From positions 496,001 through 560,000 of the forward strand of contig NZ_CP134867.1 in the NCBI RefSeq assembly GCF_031954525.1: a DNA stretch of 64,000 nt, given 5' to 3'. Every line of letters starts with the position of its first letter. Positions within the stretch are counted from its first letter, which is position 1. This document shows, piece after piece, positions 26,033 to 34,702 of the stretch. The DNA comes from Dyella sp. BiH032. GTDB lineage: Bacteria; Pseudomonadota; Gammaproteobacteria; Xanthomonadales; Rhodanobacteraceae. Both the position numbers and the translations under genes were made by a program. The notes under the pieces were generated by a model. The model saw nothing but the letters and a program-made list of their open reading frames with translations, was not told the DNA's origin and made no database searches.

Positions 26033-26905
26033 TTAGTCGTGCGAGCCCACCATCTCCCGCACCGCCTCGCGATAGCTGCGCAGCGACCGGCCCAGCATCT
26101 TCTCCAGTGTTCCGGCCGTGCCCTTCTCGGCATGCATGCCGCGTTGCTGGATGCCCTGCATCATCAGGCGCATGTCGTAGGCCAGCCAGTCCGGGCCGTA
26201 GGCGGCCATCTGCCGTTCGAAGCCATCGAGGTCGTCGCCGCCGTAGGGGATGTCGCGCTGCAGTGCTTCGCCCCAGATGCGTGCAGCGGACTCGCCGGTG
26301 AGTGCCTCGGGGCCGGCCACATCCAGCGTGCGCCGAGGCAGCGGATGGGGTGCGCGATGCCGTGCCAGCAGTTCGACGACCGCGATGTCGGCGATGTCGC
26401 GCACGTCCACCATGCTCACGCCGGCCTGGCCGATCGGCATCGGATAGACGCCGTAGTTCTCGACCACCGACTGGATGCGTTCGTCGTTCTGCATGAAGTA
26501 CGCCGGGCGAAGGACGGTCACCGGCAGGTCGAGGCTTTTGATCATGCGCTCGACCGTGTGCTTGCCGGTGAAGTGCGGCACGTTGGTGTAGAGGTCGGCG
26601 TGGATCACCGACAGATAGACGATGCGTTCGATGCCCGCCTCGCGGGCCAGATTCAAGGTCATCAGCGCCTGGGTGGTTTCGTCGGCGGTGACGGCGTTGA
26701 GCAGGAACAAGGTGCGGACGCCGGACAGCGCCGCGCGCATGGAGGCCGCGCTGGTCATGTCGCCGACCACTTCCGTCACGCCCGCGGGGAGCGCGATCTT
26801 GCCCGGCGTGCGCACGAGCGCTTTCACTTCTTCGCCGCTGGCGGCGAGGCGCTGGACGATCCGGGAGCCGACAGTGCCGGAGGCACCGGTAATCAGGATG
26901 CTCAT
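26033..26905 (-). CDS. NmrA/atypical-SDR NAD(P)-binding protein
   Basis: A 290-residue protein with the N-terminal nucleotide-binding motif G-A-S-G-T-V-G (residues 7-13), followed by L-V-R-T-P-G-K. Y-L-S-V-I-H and F-T-G-K-H-T-V-E replace the usual Tyr-x-x-x-Lys. This is the NmrA-like branch of atypical SDRs, such as NAD(P)H:quinone oxidoreductase 2 relatives and redox sensors. It is co-directional with the quinone-reductase-like gene upstream, with a 30-base gap and an apparent operon. A role in redox or quinone handling is inferred from this context. Confidence 0.85.
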   Translation of the reverse strand: MSILITGASGTVGSRIVQRLAASGEEVKALVRTPGKIALPAGVTEVVGDMTSAASMRAALSGVRTLFLLNAVTADETTQALMTLNLAREAGIERIVYLSVIHADLYTNVPHFTGKHTVERMIKSLDLPVTVLRPAYFMQNDERIQSVVENYGVYPMPIGQAGVSMVDVRDIADIAVVELLARHRAPHPLPRRTLDVAGPEALTGESAARIWGEALQRDIPYGGDDLDGFERQMAAYGPDWLAYDMRLMMQGIQQRGMHAEKGTAGTLEKMLGRSLRSYREAVREMVGSHD

Positions 26906-26935
26906 GGTCTTTTCCTCGAATGGGAGATGGGAAGG

Positions 26936-27868
26936 TCAGAGGGCGAAGTCGACGACGGTCTTGCCGACTTGCGGTTGCGTGCGGTTGCGCTCGATCGCGG
27001 CGGGCAGCTCGTCGAAGCGGACGGCGGCGGCGACCTTGGAGCGCAGGCGTCCGTCCGCCACGTCGTCGGCGATGGCCTGCAGCCGCGCGGTATCCGGCGT
27101 GTTCACGAACCACAGGCCGCGGCGGCCGGCGGGCGTGTTGGAGAGGATGGCCGGCGACGCGGTGCTGACGATGGCGCCGTCCTCGGCCAGTACCGACCAC
27201 GAGCGGGCGAGTACTTCGCCGCCGACGTAATCGAGCACCAGATCGATGTCGCGGGCGGAAGCCTCGAACTGCTCCAGGTCATAGGCGATGACGTGGTCCG
27301 CGCCCAGGCCGCGCACATAGTCCGCGTGTTCGCTCAGCGCCGTGGCGAATACCTCGGCGCCCGCCTGGTGCGCGAACTGCACCGCGAACCCGCCCAGGCC
27401 GCCGGCGGCGCCGTGGATCAGGATGCGCTGGCCGGCATGGATGGGGCCGGCGAAGTGCAGGCTTTGCCACGCAGCGACGGCGGCCACTGGCAGCGCGGCG
27501 GCGTCCACGAAGCTCAGCGCGTCGGGAATGATGGCGAGGTTCGCCGCGTTCACGGCGACGAGATCCGCGTAGGCGCCCAGCCCGCCGAGCGGGCCCATGA
27601 CGCGATCGCCTTCGCGCAGTCCCGTGACACCCGGGCCGACCGCCTCGACGACGCCGGCCAGTTCGATGCCCAGCGTGGTGGGCAGCTGCAGAGGGAAGGC
27701 GTCGCGGACGTAGCCTTCGCGGACTTTCCAATCCAGGCCGTTCACGCCGGCGGCGCGAACGCGGACCAGCGCTTGGCCCGGGCCGGCGGTCGGCGCTTCC
27801 GCGGACGCGACCTGGATGGCGTCGGGGCCGCCGTACTGGGTGAGGATCAGGGCACGCATGGTGTTCAT
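26936..27868 (-). CDS. Zinc-free MDR-family NADP-dependent quinone oxidoreductase
   Basis: A 310-residue medium-chain reductase. The N-terminal GroES-like domain (A-G-V-N-G-L-D-W-K-V-R) and the cofactor loop H-G-A-A-G-G-L-G-G at residues 152-160 are typical of quinone oxidoreductases. The Cys and His ligands of zinc alcohol dehydrogenases are absent. The start at 27868 (MNTMRALIL) follows AAGGAG at a good distance; a longer in-frame start at 27937 has no ribosome site. It probably forms an operon with the NmrA-like gene and is divergent from a LysR gene at 27985, its likely regulator. Confidence 0.88.
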   Translation of the reverse strand: MNTMRALILTQYGGPDAIQVASAEAPTAGPGQALVRVRAAGVNGLDWKVREGYVRDAFPLQLPTTLGIELAGVVEAVGPGVTGLREGDRVMGPLGGLGAYADLVAVNAANLAIIPDALSFVDAAALPVAAVAAWQSLHFAGPIHAGQRILIHGAAGGLGGFAVQFAHQAGAEVFATALSEHADYVRGLGADHVIAYDLEQFEASARDIDLVLDYVGGEVLARSWSVLAEDGAIVSTASPAILSNTPAGRRGLWFVNTPDTARLQAIADDVADGRLRSKVAAAVRFDELPAAIERNRTQPQVGKTVVDFAL

Positions 27869-27946
27869 GGGGTTCTCCTTGGGTTTGGGGCACCGAAGTG
27901 CTTGCGTGGGACCCAAGGTAGGCAGTTCCGCATTCAAAACACAGAC

Positions 27947-27959
27947 TCTAAGATGTAGA
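27947..27959. promoter_or_regulatory. Possible LysR box
   Basis: TCTA-AGATG-TAGA is a T-N11-A element with 4-base inverted arms in the gap between the divergent oxidoreductase and LysR genes. The region is AT-rich and also holds the 8-base palindrome GACATGTC at 27958-27965. The arms are short, so this is only a candidate. Confidence 0.35.
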
Positions 27960-27984
27960 CATGTCGTATCAAAAATGAGACGCC

Positions 27985-28869
27985 ATGGACCTCAACGCCC
28001 TCGAAGATTTCCAGCTGGTCGCCGCCCACGGCGGCTTCGGCAAAGCCAGCCGCGCGAGCGGTCGTTCCAAAGCCACCTTGTCGCGCCGTGTCGCCGACCT
28101 CGAAGAAGCATTGGGCCTGCGCCTGATCGAACGAGGCACGCAGCGGCTGGAGCTGACCGAAGCCGGCCAACTGCTGCTCAGCCGCACCGAAGGGCCGATG
28201 CGCGAAGTCACCGAAGCCGTCACGGCTGCGCGCGACGGCCAGGCCGCGCCGCGCGGCCGCTTGCGCATCGCGGCGCCGGTGTTGTTCTCGCAGTTGGTGT
28301 TGGGCCGGCTCGCCGCGCGGTTCCGCGCGCTCTATCCCGAAGTGGAAATCGAAGCCGTGGCGGAGGATCGCCGCGTCGATCTGGTCAACGAGCACTTCGA
28401 CATCGCCATTCGCGTCAATCCGCGCAAGGACAGCGACCTGGTCGGCCGCTGCTTCGCCCGCGACCGGATGGTGCTCGCCGCCGCGCCCTCGGTACCGATG
28501 CCGAAAGGCCGGCGCGACAAACCGTTTCCGGTACCCGCCGTAGTGATGCCCACCTTCCGCGACGGCGATCTCTGGACGGTGCGCAACGGCCAGTTCACCG
28601 TCGCGCCGCAGCCGGTGCTGCGGCTGTCATCGCTGCTGATGGTGCGCGATGCCATCGCTGCCGGCGCGGGCGCGGCGATGGTGCCGCAGTCGATCATCGG
28701 CGGGCTGCTGGAGAAGGGCGAGCTGGTGAGCTGGGGCATCGCCGGCGACGAAGTGGAGCTCTGGGTGCTGCACACGTCGCGGCGATTGCAGAGCCCGAAA
28801 GTGCGGGCCTTCGTGGAGTTCATGAGCCAGCAGTATCCGGGTGGATCGCTGGTGATTCCGGCGGGATGA
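27985..28869 (+). CDS. LysR-family transcriptional regulator
   Basis: A 294-residue LysR protein. The DNA-binding helix-turn-helix covers residues 1-60 (D-F-Q-L-V-A-A-H-G-G-F-G-K-A-S-R-A-S-G-R-S, then L-S-R-R-V-A-D-L-E). The effector domain carries the G-R-L-R-I-A-A-P motif at about residue 90 that starts its first strand. It is divergent from the quinone oxidoreductase/NmrA pair, which it probably controls in answer to an electrophile or quinone; the ligand is not shown. Confidence 0.9.
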   Translation: MDLNALEDFQLVAAHGGFGKASRASGRSKATLSRRVADLEEALGLRLIERGTQRLELTEAGQLLLSRTEGPMREVTEAVTAARDGQAAPRGRLRIAAPVLFSQLVLGRLAARFRALYPEVEIEAVAEDRRVDLVNEHFDIAIRVNPRKDSDLVGRCFARDRMVLAAAPSVPMPKGRRDKPFPVPAVVMPTFRDGDLWTVRNGQFTVAPQPVLRLSSLLMVRDAIAAGAGAAMVPQSIIGGLLEKGELVSWGIAGDEVELWVLHTSRRLQSPKVRAFVEFMSQQYPGGSLVIPAG

Positions 28870-28994
28870 GGGCGATCGCCGGGATGTCACCTCTCCAGCG
28901 CATGTCGATGGAGAAACGCTTGGAGGACGACCGGTTCGATGATCCTCCCGATCGCCTCCCTCTCCACCGGACATCGGTGCCCTGCTTCACCGCA

Positions 28995-29975
28995 TCACGA
29001 GTTAGGCGGCAACCAGACGTCCCCGTCCTTCAAGCCCAGCAAGGACAGGTAGGCATTGACGTGCTGGTAAGCAGCCTGTTTGTCGAAGTCGGTGTCCTTG
29101 TTCTCGATGATCGAGGTATTGACCGCCCCCGTGAGCGTCTGCGCGCCGGCCGTCGGCTGCTGGTAGTTCAGGAAATCCAGCACCAGCATGTTGTTGTTGA
29201 TGCCGTTCTTGATCTTGTCGGGCGTGGCGATGTCTGGCTCGTAGATGGTCAGGATGGTCTGGATGCTGGTGGGGTTCCAGGCCTGCGGTACCGTGTCCTT
29301 CGAGTTGACGATGCGGGTCGACGCGCCGGCCATGGTCTGGTCGAAGTAATCGGCGAACTGTTGATTGCCGGCGGTCGGCCCGGCGAAGGTGAAGCAGCTC
29401 AAGGTGGCCGACGGGAGCTGCTCTTTCAGGTAAAGCGCGAGCACCGAGGCGAGGGCTCCGCCGAGGCTATGCCCGACCATGACGACCTTGCCGCCCGACG
29501 ACGTCTGGCCCTGCAGGTAACTCACCAGGCTGGCGCCCGAGGACGTACTTTGGATGATGGCTTGCGCGCCGGCCATGGCGCCTTTCGAGATGGAGGCATC
29601 CGACGGCGCGCCCGAGATCAGCGCGCTCGCGCCGGTCTGGGCGATGTCGTTGTCTTCCTCGTCCACGTCGTAGTCCGAACTCCCGTTCGTCCCGCTGGTC
29701 ACCACGCGCAAGTCGCCCGAAGGGTCTTTGAAAACGGCGGTGACGTTGGCGGTGTAGCCCGCGGTGTCTCCTTTGGTTCCCGGGTCCAGATAGATGGAAG
29801 GCCCCCACACGAGAGCGAAATCCTTCGCATACGTGGACTGCTTGATCCGGTTGACGATATTCGCCTGCACCACTGACACACTTGGGTTCTGTAGGGCATG
29901 GCCTTGGTCATCCACGGCGGCGTTGTTGAGTACAAACGCCAGCGTGAGATTGATGTTCGTGTCGTTCGAAGACAT
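28995..29975 (-). CDS. Class 3 lipase
   Basis: A 326-residue alpha/beta-hydrolase of the fungal-type lipase class 3. The nucleophile elbow is G-H-S-L-G-G with Ser170, followed by A-L-A-S-V-L-A-L-Y. The acid is probably Asp227 in N-S-K-D-T-V-P. The base is probably His in A-Y-Q-H-V-N-A near residue 305. There is no signal peptide, so it is cytoplasmic or exported by an unusual route. An acidic linker (D-Y-D-V-D-E-E-D-N-D) around residues 101-110 is distinctive. The start at 29975 has a good site (AAGGAG, 7 bases away); an alternative ATG at 30005 has none. It likely cleaves acyl esters. Confidence 0.85.
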   Translation of the reverse strand: MSSNDTNINLTLAFVLNNAAVDDQGHALQNPSVSVVQANIVNRIKQSTYAKDFALVWGPSIYLDPGTKGDTAGYTANVTAVFKDPSGDLRVVTSGTNGSSDYDVDEEDNDIAQTGASALISGAPSDASISKGAMAGAQAIIQSTSSGASLVSYLQGQTSSGGKVVMVGHSLGGALASVLALYLKEQLPSATLSCFTFAGPTAGNQQFADYFDQTMAGASTRIVNSKDTVPQAWNPTSIQTILTIYEPDIATPDKIKNGINNNMLVLDFLNYQQPTAGAQTLTGAVNTSIIENKDTDFDKQAAYQHVNAYLSLLGLKDGDVWLPPNS

Positions 29976-30217
29976 AGCCGCACTCCTTGCTTGGGTACAA
30001 GACAACGTTCCCCGCTCCGGGATGGAGGAGGTGCTCAGAAACGTGGGTCTTTGTCGCCGGCTGGGCGCGTGGAGGAAAGTCGATACGCTCCCTATTCGAC
30101 TTGATCACCTTGGGTGCTGGTTGAACATGGCCTGCAGATTCGGGAGTACTCACCGTGCGGCATGCAAGCCATGATGTCCGTCTCGTGAAGCAAAGCTAAA
30201 TGCGCAGCCGTGCAAGT
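29976..30217. other. Gene-free region upstream of the lipase
   Basis: This 242-base stretch must hold the promoter of the minus-strand lipase gene. Short open frames here on both strands have no ribosome site or recognisable family. It ends at an orphan plus-strand terminator. Confidence 0.35.
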
Positions 30218-30245
30218 GTCGTGAAAAACGCGACGTTCTTTTTTT
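30218..30245 (+). terminator. Orphan intrinsic terminator
   Basis: GTCGTG-AAAAA-CGCGAC forms a 6-bp stem (one G-U pair) followed by TTCTTTTTTT, a textbook Rho-independent terminator on the plus strand. No plus-strand gene lies upstream within 1.3 kb, so it may end a small RNA or block antisense transcription through the lipase. Confidence 0.5.
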
Positions 30246-30398
30246 GCAGCTTGGCGATCGTTTTTCTTGAGAGACGTCGGAGTAAAGAGGCAAAGCAACG
30301 GGTCACTCCGTGCAACGCGTCGCGTTGCCGAGCATGCGGACGCCGTTCCGATCTGCCGCAGCTGCTACTCGCCGCGCCGGCGCCAGCTGGGCGATGCC

Positions 30399-30404
30399 TA
30401 TAAT
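30399..30404 (+). promoter_or_regulatory. Perfect -10 box TATAAT
   Basis: An exact sigma-70 -10 hexamer in otherwise GC-rich DNA 29 bases before the start of the pseudouridine synthase gene. No good -35 is seen 17 bases upstream. It overlaps an ATG that would otherwise offer a longer start, which favours the start at 30433. Confidence 0.5.
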
Positions 30405-30432
30405 GGCGAACATCACTTTCCTGGCAGCACCC

Positions 30433-31143
30433 ATGACCGAACCCGTACGCCTCGCCAAACGTGTCGCCGCTCTGGCTCAGTGCTCGCGGCGCGAGGCGGA
30501 GATGTATATCGAAGGCGGTTGGGTGCGCGTGGATGGCGTGACCATCGAGGAGCCGCAGTTCAAGGTGCTGGATGAGCGCATCGAGATTGATCCGCACGCG
30601 AAACTGGAACCGCCCGAGCCCGCCACGCTGGTGTTGCACAAACCTGCCGGCATCACGCTCGACGAGGCGCGCGCTCTGGTGAATCCGCAGAGTCACGCCG
30701 AGGACGACCCCTCCGGCGTGCGTTTGCTCAAGCGCCACTTTGCTCGGCTGGAAGCACCATTGTCGTTGCCGGACAAAGCCAGCGGCCTGCTCGTGTTCAC
30801 GCAGGACTGGCGCGTGAAGCGCCGGCTGGAAGAGGACGCCGACCGTATCGAGCAGGAGTTCGTAGTGGAAGTGACAGGCACGCTCGCGCCAAATGGCCTT
30901 GCCCTGCTCAACCACGGCCTGGTCTTCGACCATTACGCCTTGCCGCCGATCAAGGTGAGCTGGCAGAACGAAACGCACCTGCGCTTTGCATTGAAACGCA
31001 TCGCGCCGGAGAAGATCGAGCGCATGTGCGCCGCGGTGGGGTTGAAGGTGCTGGCGATGAAGCGCCTTCGCGTCGGCCGCATTTCCATGGCGCGGTTGCA
31101 GCCGGGCGAATGGCGGTATCTGGCGGGTACGGATCGCTTCTGA
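30433..31143 (+). CDS. rRNA pseudouridine synthase, RsuA/RluF-like
   Basis: A 236-residue enzyme that isomerises a uridine in ribosomal RNA. An S4 RNA-binding domain (residues 4-60: L-A-K-R-V-A-A-L-A-Q-C-S-R-R-E-A-E-M-Y-I-E-G-G-W-V-R-V-D-G) precedes the catalytic domain. The active Asp lies in L-P-D-K-A-S-G-L-L-V-F, a variant of the family's R-L-D-x-x-S-x-G-L. It resembles RluF, which modifies U2604 of 23S rRNA, but the exact target cannot be read. Two ATGs compete: 30403 overlaps the TATAAT box, so 30433 is chosen. Confidence 0.85.
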   Translation: MTEPVRLAKRVAALAQCSRREAEMYIEGGWVRVDGVTIEEPQFKVLDERIEIDPHAKLEPPEPATLVLHKPAGITLDEARALVNPQSHAEDDPSGVRLLKRHFARLEAPLSLPDKASGLLVFTQDWRVKRRLEEDADRIEQEFVVEVTGTLAPNGLALLNHGLVFDHYALPPIKVSWQNETHLRFALKRIAPEKIERMCAAVGLKVLAMKRLRVGRISMARLQPGEWRYLAGTDRF

Positions 31144-31355
31144 TCCGCGCCTGCAGGTGGCGATGGAGCGCCGGTTGTCGCGACACACTCACCTCGCGTG
31201 CCTTGGCGTCCTGCAATTCATCCGGCTCAATCCTTTCCCTCCGTTCCACCCCCGCCGCTCCCTTGCGCCAACCTGACCTTCCTGCCTAGATTCACGCCCA
31301 TGCCGTAAGAACTCGCCAGGGGTGGCGTGCACGGCATTCGCGAAGGGAGAAGCCG

Positions 31356-32879
31356 ATGCCGTTCCGTGCTGCACGCGTAGTCATGCGCGCGTCGTTGATC
31401 GCGCTTGTCATGGGTTCTTCGGCGTCATGGCCCGCCGCGGCAGCGGAACCTGCCCATCGCGCTGGCGAGACCGTCATCGAAAGCGGTGTGGCCACCGCGA
31501 TCGACGGCTCGTCCATGCCCTACGAGATCGGCACGCTTTACGTGCCGGAGAATCGCACCAAGCCCGGCAGCCGGCTCATCGGCGTCGGCTTCGCGCGCAT
31601 CAAGGCCGCGAAGCCAACCCAGGCGCCGCCCATCGTGCTGCTGGCGGGCGGGCCGGGCGTGACCATGCTCGATATCGTGCTGGACAAGGACGAGACCGCA
31701 CGGCGGCGGGTCAAGGCGTGGCAAGCCTATGCGCAGGTGGCCGATCTGCTCGTCATCGAACAGCGCGGCTACACGCTGCGCGGCGATCGCATGGAGATCC
31801 CCAGCAAAGCGCTGCCGCTGGATCGCCCCACCACGGTGGCCGACGACATCGACGTCACCCGCGACTTGGCGCGCCGCGCACCCGCGGCGTATCCGCAGGC
31901 CGATCTCTCCGGCTACTCCATCGGCGAGATTGCCGATGACGTGGCCGATCTCAGCCGGGCGCTCGGCTACGACAAGATCAGCGTGGTCGGCGCGAGTTTC
32001 GGTTCGCAATGGGGCTTTGCCGTGATGAAGGCGCACCCGGGCCTGGTGGCGCGCGCTGTCATCACCTCGGCCGAGCCGCTGGACTACGGCTACGACATGC
32101 CTTCCCAGGTCTACAGCATCTATCAGCGCATTGCCTGGGAAGCCGATCAGGATCCCGCACTGAAACCCTGGTTGCCGTCCGGCGGACTCGTGGCGGCGAT
32201 CTGGGCCGTGCGCGAGCGCCTGGCCAAGGCGCCGGTCACGGTGACGGTGAAGGACACCGCCGGCAAGACGCAGCGCGTGGTGCTCGGCGTGGAGGACTAC
32301 CAGTCCGCGCTGCTCGACGCCGCGCAGCACGCCGCCACGTTCCCGCGCTTCGTGCTCGATCTCTACCACGAGCATTACGACGCCTGGGCGCGCGATGCCA
32401 TCGCCAGCCGCGCGGGAGAAAACCGTTCGTTGATCAATCCGCTGATCAACATCGGTCTGGACATGAGCGCGGAGCGGAAAGCCCTGCTGCGCACCGATCC
32501 GGCGCTGCCGATCATCGGCGGCTGGAACTTCGCCGGTTATCTCGCGACCAAGGGCGAATGGGCCACGCCGGATGCCGGCGACCGTTTCCGGCGACCGGTC
32601 CGGGATACGACACCGGTGTTGTTCGTCCAGGGCGATTGGGACCCATCGACGCCGATGGAAAACACGCTGGCCATGCTGCCGTGGTTTCCCAACGCCCGCA
32701 TGATGATCCTGCACCGGGCGCAGCATGGCGGCACGTTCCAGTGGCTGCGCACGCGGCCGGAACTGGCCGCCAAGGTCTATGACTTCCTGCGCACTGGGAG
32801 TTTCGGCGACTTGCCGAGCGAGGCGAGCCTCGACCCGGTGGCGTTCGAGAAGCCCGAAGTGGCCGCGCCGCCGCGCTGA
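31356..32879 (+). CDS. Secreted alpha/beta hydrolase (proline iminopeptidase/TAP-like)
   Basis: A 507-residue exported hydrolase. The signal peptide ends near W-P-A-A-A-A (residue ~30). The fold begins with a strand and the oxyanion motif L-L-A-G-G-P-G-V, then E-Q-R-G-Y, and the nucleophile in V-G-A-S-F-G-S (Ser near residue 213). The catalytic Asp is probably in V-Q-G-D-W-D and the His in H-R-A-Q-H-G-G near residue 455. G-G-P-G together with D-x-R/Q-R-G is typical of prolyl iminopeptidases and tripeptidyl peptidases, but the substrate is not certain. The start follows AAGGGAG. Confidence 0.8.
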   Translation: MPFRAARVVMRASLIALVMGSSASWPAAAAEPAHRAGETVIESGVATAIDGSSMPYEIGTLYVPENRTKPGSRLIGVGFARIKAAKPTQAPPIVLLAGGPGVTMLDIVLDKDETARRRVKAWQAYAQVADLLVIEQRGYTLRGDRMEIPSKALPLDRPTTVADDIDVTRDLARRAPAAYPQADLSGYSIGEIADDVADLSRALGYDKISVVGASFGSQWGFAVMKAHPGLVARAVITSAEPLDYGYDMPSQVYSIYQRIAWEADQDPALKPWLPSGGLVAAIWAVRERLAKAPVTVTVKDTAGKTQRVVLGVEDYQSALLDAAQHAATFPRFVLDLYHEHYDAWARDAIASRAGENRSLINPLINIGLDMSAERKALLRTDPALPIIGGWNFAGYLATKGEWATPDAGDRFRRPVRDTTPVLFVQGDWDPSTPMENTLAMLPWFPNARMMILHRAQHGGTFQWLRTRPELAAKVYDFLRTGSFGDLPSEASLDPVAFEKPEVAAPPR

Positions 32880-32912
32880 TACGGCGGCGGCCACGCCATG
32901 CCGCGTTTCAAC

Positions 32913-33683
32913 TCACCGATCGTCCCCGCTTAGCAACGAGCCCACGATGCCGCCCACCAAGCCGCTGCCGAGCGCCGCACGGTTGGAGCCGCCTTCGCCG
33001 CTGGGCATGTATTCGGCCAACTGGTGCGCGAGCCGCGAGATGGGCAGCGTCTGCAGCCACACGGTGCCGGGGCCGGTGAGCGAAGCGAGGAAAATGCCGT
33101 CGCCGCCGAAGAGCGCGTTCTTGATGCCGGGCACGGTGACGATCTGGAAGTTCACCGAGCCCTGGAACGCGCCGACGTGCCCCGGATGAACGCGCAGGTT
33201 CTCGCCCGGCGCCAGATCTTTGCGGATCAATTCGCCGGAAAGCTCCAGCCACGCGGTGCCTGTGCCGCCGAGCTTCTGCAACATGAAGCCGCTGCCGCCG
33301 AAGATGCCCGCACCCAGCGATTGCTGAAAGCCCACGCTGATCGACACCTGCGGCGTGGCGCAGAGAAAGCCGTGCCGATGCACCATGTACTCGTTACCCG
33401 GGCTGAGCGACACCGGCACGATATGGCCCGGCACCTTGGTGGCGAACGCCACTTCGCCCGTAGTGCGCGCGGCCTTGTATTCGGTCATGAACAAGGTGCC
33501 GCCGCCGATCACGCGCTTGAGCGCACCGAACAGACCGCCACCACCGCCCATCTGGGTGTGCGTGCTCATCTGGATGGACGAGGTCATCCAGGAAAGCTCG
33601 CCACTTTCCGCGAAGATGCTTTCGTTGGGGTCGAGCTGGACTTCCAGTACGGGCATCACGGTGCCCTGGATGCGGGTTTGCAT
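32913..33683 (-). CDS. AIM24-family protein (TIGR00266)
   Basis: A 256-residue beta-rich protein of the AIM24/TIGR00266 family, related to yeast mitochondrial AIM24. Typical features are the internal strand repeats (G-E-L-S-W-M, F-M-T-E-Y, F-L-C-A-T-P, V-S-I-S-V-G-F-Q-Q-S-L, G-S-G-F-M-L-Q-K) and a Gly-rich loop after residue 45. There is no signal peptide. The biological role is unknown; bacterial relatives are often near stress or envelope genes. The start at 33683 is the family start (M-Q-T-R-I-Q-G). It is divergent from the R-body-like gene at 33966, with a 282-base region between. Confidence 0.85.
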   Translation of the reverse strand: MQTRIQGTVMPVLEVQLDPNESIFAESGELSWMTSSIQMSTHTQMGGGGGLFGALKRVIGGGTLFMTEYKAARTTGEVAFATKVPGHIVPVSLSPGNEYMVHRHGFLCATPQVSISVGFQQSLGAGIFGGSGFMLQKLGGTGTAWLELSGELIRKDLAPGENLRVHPGHVGAFQGSVNFQIVTVPGIKNALFGGDGIFLASLTGPGTVWLQTLPISRLAHQLAEYMPSGEGGSNRAALGSGLVGGIVGSLLSGDDR

Positions 33684-33801
33684 GAAGGTGTCCCTTGGGT
33701 CTCGGGTAGATCGCGGACGGAGGCCGCGCGGCGAGCGCATGGTCCGCGCAATTCGCGCCCGGGGAGAAGTGCCTTTTGGCGACGCAAGAACCTGCGTTCA
33801 G

Positions 33802-33847
33802 CGCCCGCGCCATGCCACACCAAACGTGGCACTGTGTGGCGCGGGCG
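33802..33847. repeat. Long imperfect hairpin in the divergent AIM24/rebB gap
   Basis: CGCCCGCGCC (33802-33811) pairs perfectly with GGCGCGGGCG (33838-33847). Inside it, ACAC pairs with GTGT. It could be an operator, a processed 5' RNA structure or a terminator of upstream readthrough. It is seen directly; its role is inferred. Confidence 0.35.
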
Positions 33848-33965
33848 GATTTCGACGATGCTATGCCCGCAGCAAGCAGGGGAATTCGGTACCAACACAC
33901 CTACCCGGCTGGACGCGCGTCGCGATGGCGCGCGGCCGGGCGACCTCATTCGGAAGGGAGCTCTC

Positions 33966-34541
33966 ATGTCCGCCACTACCCCATCCATCAATACGCCGGT
34001 CAACCCGCAGGTCACCGACGCCGTGACGCAAAGCAATGGCGTGCCCACCTACGGCCAGGCGCCGGCCATGGCGCTGGCCTACCTCTATCAGGTCACGGCC
34101 TGTGTACTTGCCAACGCCGCGCAGAACGCCGTCTCCGCACAGCAACAGAGCGCCATCACGGCGCAGGCGGCGACGACCGAGGCCGTGGTCCAGTTGTATG
34201 CGATCGACACGGCGAACAAGAGCCCGGCACTCGATGCGGCGCCGTCTTCCCGTGACATGGCAACGGCCGCGGCTTTGCCGGAGACGCTGGCGCATGGCGC
34301 TGGCGTGGCCGCGCCGCATCACGTGGTCGGCTTCGACCATGCCGGCCCCTGGGCCCATGCCGCGCACGAGTTGATGGGCGCCGTGGCCAGCGCGCTGCGC
34401 GAGTTCGAGCAAGTGGCGCAGGAAACCAACATGGCCACCATCAAGCAGGCGGCGACCACCGCGGTGTTGGCGAACATGATCAAGGCGCCGGAGCGGTTGG
34501 AGCAGTATCAGAAGATCTTGGCGTTGATCGAAGAGCTTTGA
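33966..34541 (+). CDS. RebB-family R-body protein
   Basis: A 191-residue protein. Residues about 12-83 match the RebB domain of R-body proteins: V-N-P-Q-V-T-D-A-V-T-Q-S-N, A-P-A-M-A-L-A-Y-L-Y-Q-V-T-A, A-A-Q-N-A-V-S-A-Q-Q-Q, and I-T-A-Q-A-A-T-T-E-A-V-V-Q-L-Y-A-I-D-T. R-bodies are coiled protein ribbons that unroll. The C-terminal 100 residues are an unusual extension with two amphipathic helices, longer than the ~100-residue Caedibacter RebB. Only one reb-like gene lies here; R-body loci usually have several. The start at 33966 follows GGAAGGGAG. Confidence 0.85.
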   Translation: MSATTPSINTPVNPQVTDAVTQSNGVPTYGQAPAMALAYLYQVTACVLANAAQNAVSAQQQSAITAQAATTEAVVQLYAIDTANKSPALDAAPSSRDMATAAALPETLAHGAGVAAPHHVVGFDHAGPWAHAAHELMGAVASALREFEQVAQETNMATIKQAATTAVLANMIKAPERLEQYQKILALIEEL

Positions 34542-34702
34542 GGTCGCCAGCTACAGGCGACGCTTCGTGCGTTCACCATGGGCATATCCGCGCATGACCG
34601 TGCGCGGTTTCGATATGCCCATGGGCGCGCTCAGGTCAGGCCATGCACGGTGCCGGCCAGCGATGGAAGCCGCTCTGGCCGGCGATCACGCGCCGGCGTG
34701 GT

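Noticed and set aside
26024..27958. A 644-residue plus-strand open frame
   Set aside because: Antisense to two well-supported oxidoreductase genes.
28871..28956. Inverted repeat GGCGATCG / CGATCGCC between convergent genes
   Set aside because: The arms are 70 bases apart and only 8 bp long, likely by chance in GC-rich DNA.
30403..30432. Start of the pseudouridine synthase at 30403
   Set aside because: This ATG overlaps the TATAAT promoter box, so the transcript would begin after it.
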